Assembly: GCA_964628065.1 (NCBI GenBank)
Contig: CAZVLM010000017.1
Coordinates: forward strand, 1-13,272
Source: CAIXMG01 sp964628065
GTDB lineage: Bacteria; Patescibacteriota; Minisyncoccia; Phycocordibacterales; UBA1006
DNA: 13,272 nt
Reading direction: 5' to 3'
Shown here: one piece after another, positions 5,410 through 11,062 of the stretch
Layout: each line of letters begins with the position of its first letter
How positions within the stretch are numbered: position 1 is the first letter of the stretch
The notes under the pieces: generated by a model
What the model was told of the DNA's origin: nothing
Database searches by the model: none
What the model saw: the letters and a program-made list of their open reading frames with translations, nothing else
Position numbers and translations under genes: made by a program

Positions 5410-6087
5410 ATGAAAAAAAGTATTATTGCATCAATTATCTTACTTCTTTCTAATATCGGATTTGGTCGTGAATGGTCAGATCCTGATACTTTTACTCATT
5501 ATGAAATCCAGCATAATTGGTTAAAAAGGACAACAGTAATAACTCAGAAAACTATCGTTGGTGCAGGAATTAAGGCAAATGGAGATACTATGTATTATGA
5601 AGATAATGCGGAAGTTTCCACGGTTCGTACATTTATGGCTTATGTGCCAGATAGTATTAAACTATTTACACATCCGGATTCGCTTAAAAAGCTAGCCGAA
5701 GGAAAGGAGGTTTATGCGGTAGGAGAATCCGTTCTTAAAAATCCATGGTTATCCTTTTTGGGAGTTAAAAGTGTTCAAAAGACACTGCAACTTAAGAACG
5801 GATCAATTATGATTGTTACTGATGAAGTTATTTCCGATTGGGTGGGATGGTTTTTACAGGCAGCCTTTTGTATTGTTATATCGTTATTTTTGTTTGCCAC
5901 AGATGCACCGTCGCGATGGTTGAGTGCAATGATATGTATGCTTATAATGAATTATTTCTTATGGCATCTTGCCAGCCGTCAGGCAGTTCAGGTGTTCCAA
6001 TGGGAAGTTTTTATTCTGCCGCATGCACTTGTAGTACTTACAGCTGTTATAGTAATACTCATTAAAAGAAGAGTAAAGAAAACTTAA
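5410..6087 (+). CDS. Membrane protein of unknown function with signal peptide and three C-terminal TM helices
   Basis: I do not recognise this 225-residue protein. Residues 1-19 form a signal peptide (MKKSIIASIILLLSNIGFG). Residues 20-143 are hydrophilic and look beta-rich, with KTIVGAGIKANGDTMYY and a repeated NG-turn pattern, and would lie outside the membrane. Three hydrophobic helices follow at about 146-163, 170-188 and 199-219, and a basic tail RRVKKT suggests that the C-terminus is cytoplasmic. No catalytic motif is visible. It is flanked by recO and a terminator, so it appears to be transcribed alone. Like the secreted protein at 4037-4510 it lacks the leaderless promoter spacing common in this window. 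The ATG at 5410 fits the signal peptide well. Confidence 0.75.
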   Translation: MKKSIIASIILLLSNIGFGREWSDPDTFTHYEIQHNWLKRTTVITQKTIVGAGIKANGDTMYYEDNAEVSTVRTFMAYVPDSIKLFTHPDSLKKLAEGKEVYAVGESVLKNPWLSFLGVKSVQKTLQLKNGSIMIVTDEVISDWVGWFLQAAFCIVISLFLFATDAPSRWLSAMICMLIMNYFLWHLASRQAVQVFQWEVFILPHALVVLTAVIVILIKRRVKKT

Positions 6088-6112
6088 TTAAGAAGCCCCA
6101 ACTTTAAAATTT

Positions 6113-6139
6113 AAAGACCGCCATTGTATGGCGGTCTTT
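6113..6139 (+). terminator. Intrinsic terminator after the 5410 gene
   Basis: An 11-bp stem, AAAGACCGCCA (6113-6123) with TGGCGGTCTTT (6129-6139), closes a TTGTA loop 25 nt after the stop codon. The T run is short (TTTC). A TTG inside the loop is in frame with the next gene but lies in this hairpin, which argues against its use as a start. Confidence 0.82.
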
Positions 6140-6166
6140 CATATGGAAATGAAATCCTAGAAAAGG

Positions 6167-6172
6167 TATACT
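6167..6172 (+). promoter_or_regulatory. -10 element for the 6181 surface protein
   Basis: TATACT lies 8 nt before the ATG at 6181. No TGn extension or convincing -35 is seen. Spacing and sequence match the other near-leaderless promoters of the window. Confidence 0.55.
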
Positions 6173-6180
6173 TATTAAGT

Positions 6181-7659
6181 ATGCTATCCGACGAAAATAG
6201 TCGATTACGAAAAATTGAACGAGAGCTTTATACGACCGATATCAAGAAGCCCGAGAAGCGGAGTCTTTTGCATGACTCATATGATGATGCTCCTGATGAC
6301 TGGAGTGCGCCCGCGAATAAAAATACCATGACAACAAAAACGCCAACAACTGCAACCTCAGTATTTAAAAAATTATTTGGTGTTGCGTTTGTCTTTTTAA
6401 TTATTGCGTGTATTGTATTGGCAATAAGTTTAGTAACAGGGAACAATACCATTTCAGGAAACAATGTAGAGCTAACCATAACCACAAAGTCATTCGTTGA
6501 CGGTGGAGAGTCACTTCCAGTAGATGTTTCAATCGTAAACAAAAACAAATCGCCGATGGAATTAGGTTCAATCGTGCTTGAGTACCCTGAAGGAAGTGAC
6601 GCCGATGCAGGAACCGTTGCGCGTATTTCACGAGACTTAGAAACGATCCAAGTAGGGGAAAGTCATCAAGAGTCATTCGTGGTCAAACTATTTGGACAAG
6701 AGGGCTCACAGAAACAGTTAACCGCAAAGGTAGAATTTAGAGTTCCTGGATCAAATGCTGTTTATGATAAGTCTGAAGTTGCGACAGTTGTCGTAAGAAC
6801 CTCGCCAGTACGGCTCACGCTTGATGCGGCAGACGCAGCCATCCCAAACCAAGAAATTCCATTCAGGTTTACCATTTCGGGAAATGGCACCGCGTCTCTT
6901 CCCGATACTGCGTTTATTGCACAGTATCCTGATGGATTTACTTTTACTCGTGCAGAGCCAATGCCGACATTTGGTCAGAATACGTGGTACCTTGGAGATC
7001 TTCCGCCGGGCGTTAATCGCACGATTACTCTGTATGGAACATTCTCTGGTGGTGCAAACGACCTGAAGACCATGCGTGCATCAGTAGGGTCTCAGAATAA
7101 GAAAAGCGAACAACTCCTTGATGCGACGTATAACTCGGTTGTAAAAGTCGTGTCACTTACAAGTGCGTTCCTAAGTGCAAAAATTGTGGCAGGCGATGCA
7201 ACGGGTGCNNNNNNNNNNNNNNNNNNNNNNNNNNNNNNNNNNNNNNNNNNNNNNNNNNNNNNNNNNNNNNNNNNNNNNNNNNNNNNNNNNNNNNNNNNNN
7301 NNNNNNNNAAAGTTTCTACGGTACTTCCAATCAATGTGAATTGGAAAGATGTTGTGCTTCCTCAAGCTGAAGTAGCGAATGTGACTTATAACACAGTCAC
7401 GCGTGAAGTAGTTTGGAATGTTGGAGATGTGGCTGCAGGTACGGGATCTAATACGCCTGCACGAACATTGTCGTTCAAGGTTGGTGTGACGCCTGGTGCT
7501 AATCAGTTAAGCACTTCTCCAGATCTTACGGGAGAAGTCATGATGACGGGAACGGATACGTTTACCGGATCAACGATTAGCCTTAAAAAGCGAACCATGA
7601 CCACGCAGCTCTTGAATGACCTCTCAACGGTCGGAGCGAATGGGAAAGTGGTGCAATAG
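6181..7659 (+). CDS. Single-pass surface protein with tandem beta-sandwich domains, interrupted by an assembly gap
   Basis: From the chosen start the product has an acidic/basic cytoplasmic head (1-62), one TM helix (67-86, GVAFVFLIIACIVLAISLVTG region) and a long extracellular part. That part reads as several Ig-like or DUF11-like beta-sandwich units: about 94-180 (VELTITTKSFVDGGESLPV, VSIVNKNKSPMELGSIVLEYP), about 200-320 (PNQEIPFRFTISGNGTASLP, WYLGDLPPGVNRTITLYGTF) and a related unit after the gap (TREVVWNVGDVAAGTGS). The WxxGDLPPG and WNVGDVAAG motifs recur in the same structural place, which suggests domain duplication. Bases 7209-7308 are unknown. Reading resumes in the same frame only if the gap length is a multiple of three plus one. 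A role in cell-surface structure or contact is a guess. An upstream TTG at 6124 lies in a terminator loop and was rejected as start. Confidence 0.78.
   Translation: MLSDENSRLRKIERELYTTDIKKPEKRSLLHDSYDDAPDDWSAPANKNTMTTKTPTTATSVFKKLFGVAFVFLIIACIVLAISLVTGNNTISGNNVELTITTKSFVDGGESLPVDVSIVNKNKSPMELGSIVLEYPEGSDADAGTVARISRDLETIQVGESHQESFVVKLFGQEGSQKQLTAKVEFRVPGSNAVYDKSEVATVVVRTSPVRLTLDAADAAIPNQEIPFRFTISGNGTASLPDTAFIAQYPDGFTFTRAEPMPTFGQNTWYLGDLPPGVNRTITLYGTFSGGANDLKTMRASVGSQNKKSEQLLDATYNSVVKVVSLTSAFLSAKIVAGDATGXXXXXXXXXXXXXXXXXXXXXXXXXXXXXXXXXXKVSTVLPINVNWKDVVLPQAEVANVTYNTVTREVVWNVGDVAAGTGSNTPARTLSFKVGVTPGANQLSTSPDLTGEVMMTGTDTFTGSTISLKKRTMTTQLLNDLSTVGANGKVVQ
7209..7308. other. Assembly gap of 100 N
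   Basis: Exactly 100 unknown bases lie inside the surface-protein gene. Round 100-N runs are usually placeholders for a gap of unknown size, so the missing coding length and the apparent frame match across the gap carry no information. Repeated domain sequence is a likely cause of the break. Confidence 0.95.
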
Positions 7660-7668
7660 GGTCTATAA

Positions 7669-7707
7669 ATCATAAAAACCGCCTTGGAATAAGGCGGTTT
7701 TTATGAT
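7669..7707 (+). terminator. Strong intrinsic terminator after the surface-protein gene
   Basis: A 17-bp perfect stem, ATCATAAAAACCGCCTT (7669-7685) with AAGGCGGTTTTTATGAT (7691-7707), closes a GGAAT loop 10 nt after the stop. The descending arm supplies the T run. The glyQS promoter is interleaved with this hairpin. Confidence 0.88.
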
Positions 7708-7712
7708 ATTCT
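7684..7712 (+). promoter_or_regulatory. glyQS promoter embedded in the preceding terminator
   Basis: A -35 TTGGAA (7684-7689) spans the terminator loop. The 17-nt spacer is the descending stem arm, and an extended -10 TGATATTCT (hexamer 7707-7712) starts on its last bases. The ATG at 7722 follows after 9 nt, giving at most a two- or three-base leader. Confidence 0.55.
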
Positions 7713-7721
7713 GCCTGTATT

Positions 7722-9209
7722 ATGGAACAAAAAGATCTCATGGAAAAGCTTGTCTCACTCGCAAAACGCCGCGGGTTTGTTTATCAGGGATCTGAAATTT
7801 ATGGGGGATTGGCGGGAACATGGGATTACGGTCCGTTGGGTGTTGCCTTAAAAAATAATATTAAGAATGCTTGGCGAAAGAAGTTTATTGATTCACGAGA
7901 CGACATGTATGAAGTCGACGCGGCACTTTTGATGAATCCAAAAGTTTGGGAAACATCAGGACATGTTGGGGGATTTGTTGATCCTTTAGCAGAATGTAAG
8001 AATTGTAAAAAAAGATATAGAGTTGATCAAATTGTTGATCTTAAAAAGTACCAAGAGGCTATTGATAAGCTGACCACGGATTTGGGTGGACATGTGATAG
8101 TACAAAAAGGAAAAGGTGCGTTCTTAGAAGAAATGAAAAGATTTGTAGGTTTAGCCGCACAAGACTTTTTACTTTTAAACAAAGTAGAATGTCCTAATTG
8201 TTCAGAAGTTAAATGGGATGTTCCAAGACAATTTAATATGATGTTCAAAACTCAGATTGGAGCAATGGAAGATTCTTCTTCGGCAATTTATTTCCGTCCG
8301 GAAACAGCACAGGGAATGTTCGTAAACTTCAAAAATATTTTGGACTCATTTGCACCGAAATTGCCATTTGGGATGGCTCAGATTGGTAAGGCGTTTCGAA
8401 ATGAAATTACACCGAAAGATTTCATCTTCCGAGTGCGAGAATTCGAACAGATGGAAATTGAATACTTTGTTGATCCTCGCGATGAGCAGAAAATAAATGA
8501 AACATTCGACGCCCTTTATGATGAGCAGTTATCATTCTTAAGTGAAATCGGTATCGATAACTCAAAACTTCATAAGATTGAAGTTCCTGAATCAGATCGT
8601 GCTCACTACTCAAAAAGAAGTGTAGACACAGAGTTTGATTTCCCGTTCGGACAAAAAGAGTTGCTCGGTCTTGCTTATCGAACAGATTACGATTTGTCTG
8701 CGCACGAAAAAGCGACAGGCGTATCACTTTCAGTCTTTGACGAACAAGCAAAGGAGAAAATTACACCTCATTGTATCGAGCCTACGTTCGGTGTCGAGCG
8801 ACTTATTCTTGCCTTGCTTACTTCGTCTTATAAAGAAGACGAGCAGGGAGGAGAAGTGCGAAGCTATTTATCATTCAAGCCAAACATGGCGCCAGTGATT
8901 TGCGCGGTCTCTCCACTCCTTAAAAACCGTCCAGAGCTTCAGGAAAAAGCCCGTGCAGTATACGGACTCCTTAAAAAAGAATTCGGACGAGTCATGTATG
9001 ACGACAACGGAAACGTTGGAAAGCGATATCGACGACAGGATGAAATCGGAACACCTTGGTGCATTGTTGTAGACTTCGATACTATCGGATCTGGCGATAA
9101 CATCAATCCAGATTTCAAGGATATGGTAACCATCCGAGATCGTGATAGCGGAGCTCAGGAGCGAATTGCGATTGGTGATCTAGTCTCTTATATTCAAAAT
9201 AAGCTCTAA
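7722..9209 (+). CDS. glyQS: Glycyl-tRNA synthetase, single-chain class II type
   Basis: This enzyme charges tRNA-Gly using ATP and glycine. The 495-residue product is the homodimeric (archaeal/eukaryotic/Gram-positive) form rather than the alpha2beta2 bacterial form. It begins with LVSLAKRRGFVYQGSEIYGGLAGTWDYGPLG region residues (11-40). A zinc-type pair, CKNC (92-95) and CPNC (157-160), flanks an inserted segment. The catalytic core has AIYFRPETAQGMF (188-200), GKAFRNEITP with motif 2 Arg226, REFEQMEIEYF (239-249) and motif 3 GVERLILALL (357-366). The anticodon-binding domain runs from about 388 to 490. All expected core motifs are present. The acetyltransferase gene starts 4 nt after the stop with no promoter or ribosome-binding site of its own, so the two are probably cotranscribed. 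Confidence 0.97.
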   Translation: MEQKDLMEKLVSLAKRRGFVYQGSEIYGGLAGTWDYGPLGVALKNNIKNAWRKKFIDSRDDMYEVDAALLMNPKVWETSGHVGGFVDPLAECKNCKKRYRVDQIVDLKKYQEAIDKLTTDLGGHVIVQKGKGAFLEEMKRFVGLAAQDFLLLNKVECPNCSEVKWDVPRQFNMMFKTQIGAMEDSSSAIYFRPETAQGMFVNFKNILDSFAPKLPFGMAQIGKAFRNEITPKDFIFRVREFEQMEIEYFVDPRDEQKINETFDALYDEQLSFLSEIGIDNSKLHKIEVPESDRAHYSKRSVDTEFDFPFGQKELLGLAYRTDYDLSAHEKATGVSLSVFDEQAKEKITPHCIEPTFGVERLILALLTSSYKEDEQGGEVRSYLSFKPNMAPVICAVSPLLKNRPELQEKARAVYGLLKKEFGRVMYDDNGNVGKRYRRQDEIGTPWCIVVDFDTIGSGDNINPDFKDMVTIRDRDSGAQERIAIGDLVSYIQNKL

Positions 9210-9213
9210 AATT

Positions 9214-9771
9214 ATGAACCCGCATCAAGCAACCAAAGAAGGAGATGTTACTCTTGTAAAACTTGTTGATATAAATGACGCAGAAGCATTATTTGCAATG
9301 GTAGATAGAAATCGCGATCATTTAAAAAGGTTCTTTGGGTGGGTTGACCTAACAAAGACCGTAGATGACTCGAAGATATACATCGAAAAATCAATACAAG
9401 GATTTGCCGACAATAAGCAGCATGTTTTCGAAATTCAATATAACGATAAATTTGTAGGACTTGTCGATTTCCATGCCATCAGCGAGAAAAACAAAAGCGC
9501 GCAGATCGGCTATTGGATTGATAAGGATTATGAAGGAAAAGGAATTATTACCAATGCGTGTAAACTATTGATTAAGTGCGGATTCGAAGAATTAGGACTT
9601 AATCGAATAGAAATTCATTGCAATGTTGAGAACGTAAGAAGTTCAGCGGTTCCAAAAAGGCTTGGATTTACCAAAGAAGGTGTCTTACGACAATCATCTG
9701 CGCTCTACGATTATTTCCAGGATATGGAAATGTGGAGCATGCTTAAGTCAGAATTTGAAAAGGCAGAGTAA
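9214..9771 (+). CDS. GNAT N-acetyltransferase, RimJ/RimL type
   Basis: This 185-residue protein has the RimJ/RimL-like GNAT layout: an N-terminal strand-helix with DAEALFAMVDRNRDHLKRFFGW (22-43), a central FVGLVDFHAIS strand, IGYWIDKDYEGKGI (98-111) containing the acetyl-CoA pyrophosphate loop (YEGKGI), and VENVRSSAVPKRLGFTKEG (138-156), the usual Asn/Ser-lined final helix with GF and EG. Family members acetylate protein N-termini (S18, S5, L12), polyamines or small molecules; the substrate cannot be told here. Placement directly behind glyQS suggests cotranscription with a translation gene, compatible with a ribosomal or translation-factor substrate but not proof of it. The TAA stop lies within the stem of the terminator at 9767-9794. 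Confidence 0.9.
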   Translation: MNPHQATKEGDVTLVKLVDINDAEALFAMVDRNRDHLKRFFGWVDLTKTVDDSKIYIEKSIQGFADNKQHVFEIQYNDKFVGLVDFHAISEKNKSAQIGYWIDKDYEGKGIITNACKLLIKCGFEELGLNRIEIHCNVENVRSSAVPKRLGFTKEGVLRQSSALYDYFQDMEMWSMLKSEFEKAE

Positions 9772-9794
9772 AAACACCGTTTGGTGTTTTTACT
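9767..9794 (+). terminator. Intrinsic terminator overlapping the acetyltransferase stop
   Basis: A 12-bp stem, AGTAAAAACACC (9767-9778) with GGTGTTTTTACT (9783-9794), closes a GTTT loop. The stop codon TAA (9769-9771) is part of the ascending arm. The stem is nearly identical to that of the terminator at 10301-10332 on the other side of hicBA. Confidence 0.85.
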
Positions 9795-9839
9795 TATCAA
9801 AAATAATATTGAAGATAAAATAAATCTAAAGGCATGATT

Positions 9840-9868
9840 TTGATTTTACCACCCTAAAATGCTATAAT
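9840..9868 (+). promoter_or_regulatory. hicBA promoter, consensus extended -10, leaderless
   Basis: A -35 TTGATT (9840-9845), 17-nt spacer and TGCTATAAT (hexamer 9863-9868) give the best promoter in the window. Seven bases follow before the ATG at 9876. An earlier in-frame ATG (9867) overlaps the -10 itself and cannot be on this transcript. Confidence 0.8.
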
Positions 9869-9875
9869 GAATTTT

Positions 9876-10094
9876 ATGAAAAAGGTCAAATTTACTAACT
9901 TGGTATGGAAAGAAGGTCGCTACTATGTAGCGCAGTGTTTGAATGTGGATATTTCTTCGTTTGGAACAACCAAGCAGGCAGCCTTAAAAAATCTCAAAGA
10001 AGCGATCGATCTTTATTTCGAAGATGCGCCGAAAACTCCTTCAATGCGCGTTGAGAAGTTTGAGATGACAACGTCAGTACCGACCCATGCCTAA
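9876..10094 (+). CDS. hicB: HicB-like antitoxin, short form without DNA-binding domain
   Basis: This 72-residue protein has the HicB partial RNase H-like fold: KFTNLVWKEGRYYVAQCLNVDISSFGTTKQ region (5-34), then EAxxNLKEAIDLYFE-type helix (about 36-50). It should bind and inhibit the HicA toxin encoded next. The protein ends soon after the fold, so the C-terminal helix-turn-helix or ribbon-helix-helix domain of longer HicB proteins is missing, and autorepression through HicB alone is not expected. The start at 9876 is chosen over an in-frame ATG at 9867 because the latter lies in the -10 element. The stop overlaps the hicA start by 8 nt. The antitoxin-first order is the reverse of the E. coli hicAB operon. 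Confidence 0.87.
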   Translation: MKKVKFTNLVWKEGRYYVAQCLNVDISSFGTTKQAALKNLKEAIDLYFEDAPKTPSMRVEKFEMTTSVPTHA

Positions 10095-10290
10095 GAGGTA
10101 TTCCTCAAAAGAAATAGTACGAACCCTTGAGCGGATGGGGTTTTTCTTTATCTCACAAAAAGGAAGTCATATGAAGTTTAGGAAGGGTGTCCATACTGTG
10201 ATTGTTCCAGAAGATAGAAAAGTCATTCCCCAGGGCACGTTTCGGTCCATTGTTCGCCAGTCAGGACTTAGTGCAGGAGACTTCGAATAA
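10087..10290 (+). CDS. hicA: HicA-family mRNA interferase toxin
   Basis: HicA is a small double-stranded-RNA-binding-fold ribonuclease that inhibits translation by cutting mRNA. The 67-residue product matches the family end to end: YSSKEIVRTLERMGFFFISQ (5-24), KGSHMKFRK (25-33) with His28 in the catalytic position, HTVIVPEDRKVIPQGTFRSI (36-55) and a final RQSGLS helix (57-62). It appears intact. The ATG is inside hicB, and no ribosome-binding site is seen, so translation is probably coupled to that of hicB. A bidirectional terminator follows 10 nt after the stop, so the module is a closed two-gene unit. Confidence 0.93.
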   Translation: MPKRYSSKEIVRTLERMGFFFISQKGSHMKFRKGVHTVIVPEDRKVIPQGTFRSIVRQSGLSAGDFE

Positions 10291-10300
10291 TTAATAAGCA

Positions 10301-10332
10301 AAGTAAAAAACACCAAATGGTGTTTTTTACTT
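10301..10332. terminator. Bidirectional intrinsic terminator between hicA and the minus-strand gene
   Basis: A 14-bp perfect stem, AAGTAAAAAACACC (10301-10314) with GGTGTTTTTTACTT (10319-10332), closes an AAAT loop. Both arms carry A or T runs, so it can work in either direction. The minus-strand stop codon (10331-10333) overlaps its right edge. Confidence 0.88.
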
Positions 10333-11011
10333 ATCCAAGAAGATGCTTTAAAATTTCCTCTCCAAGCTTTTGCTGTTCAGATCCTTTTTCTTTTGCAAAC
10401 CCATCTAATAAGCTAATGAAATGAGGGTCCTTTTCTTTTACATAGGGAAGCGCTTCATAAGGCGGAACACTGTATCGCTTTTCTTTTGTAGGAAACCAGC
10501 TATTCATTGCTCGCGATAGAAATTCACCAACAAATGGCAATCGAATAAATTCTTCGTTCTCGTATCTTTCTATCTTAGAAAGCATTCCTTCCATAAATGA
10601 TCTTCGTGCGGTAATCTCCTCTGGTGTCATTTCAAAACCTTTTTCTATTTCGGCTTGGCACGCAGAAACCAGCGGGGCGGCGATATTTTCAGGATCGTAA
10701 ACAATTTTTACTCCACCTTTTCTAAATTTTATTCCAAACTTCTTAAATGCATTTGCAGGCTCAACAGGGAGTTGTGTTTGCGAAAATTCCACGTTTTCCC
10801 CCTCGAAAAAACCTCTTTCTAATGGATGAATTTCGTCAACAAGCAACTGGAAGTCCCAGTCGCTTTTTTCTACCGCATTTCCAGATGCTCGAGATCCATG
10901 AAGGATGATGGCACGTGGCTTAAAGGTTTCAATAATATAATCAACAATCTTTTTTTCCAATGCGCGTTCCTTTTCGAGTGAGTGATTTTTGTGAATAGGT
11001 TCATTTTCCAT
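10331..11011 (-). CDS. Nucleotidyltransferase-domain protein (MNT / aminoglycoside-adenylyltransferase-like fold)
   Basis: The 226-residue protein has an N-terminal polymerase-beta-type nucleotidyltransferase domain: AIILHGSRASG (34-44) followed by SDWDFQLLVDE (50-60), with Asp51 and Asp53 as the metal-binding DxD pair. The C-terminal half is helical and includes a long helix (about 132-150) and a WFPTKEKRYSVPPYEALPYVKEKDP stretch seen in stand-alone nucleotidyltransferases of the kanamycin or lincosamide-modifying type. The substrate could be a small molecule, a protein or RNA. No HEPN toxin partner is adjacent, so an MNT/HEPN toxin-antitoxin role has no direct support. A longer frame from 11059 would run through both divergent promoters. 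The ATG at 11011, 6 nt after a TATACT, is the better start. Confidence 0.78.
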   Translation of the reverse strand: MENEPIHKNHSLEKERALEKKIVDYIIETFKPRAIILHGSRASGNAVEKSDWDFQLLVDEIHPLERGFFEGENVEFSQTQLPVEPANAFKKFGIKFRKGGVKIVYDPENIAAPLVSACQAEIEKGFEMTPEEITARRSFMEGMLSKIERYENEEFIRLPFVGEFLSRAMNSWFPTKEKRYSVPPYEALPYVKEKDPHFISLLDGFAKEKGSEQQKLGEEILKHLLG

Positions 11012-11017
11012 AGGAAT

Positions 11018-11023
11018 AGTATA
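11018..11023 (-). promoter_or_regulatory. -10 element for the minus-strand nucleotidyltransferase gene
   Basis: On the minus strand TATACT is followed by ATTCCT and then the ATG at 11011, a 6-nt gap. It is back to back with the peptidase promoter at 11047-11055; only 26 nt separate the two -10 hexamers, so their upstream parts overlap. Confidence 0.65.
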
Positions 11024-11046
11024 GCTTAAAACTAGGGGTAGTTCTA

Positions 11047-11055
11047 TGCTATAAT
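11047..11055 (+). promoter_or_regulatory. M16 peptidase promoter, consensus extended -10, leaderless
   Basis: TGCTATAAT (hexamer 11050-11055) is identical to the hicBA extended -10. A weak -35, TTAAAA (11026-11031), lies 18 nt upstream. Seven bases (CCACCCC) separate the hexamer from the ATG at 11063. Confidence 0.75.
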
Positions 11056-11062
11056 CCACCCC

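Noticed and set aside
6124..6180. TTG start for the surface protein at 6124
   Set aside because: The codon lies in the loop of the preceding terminator, and a -10 element at 6167-6172 is downstream of it. The ATG at 6181 fits the local promoter spacing.
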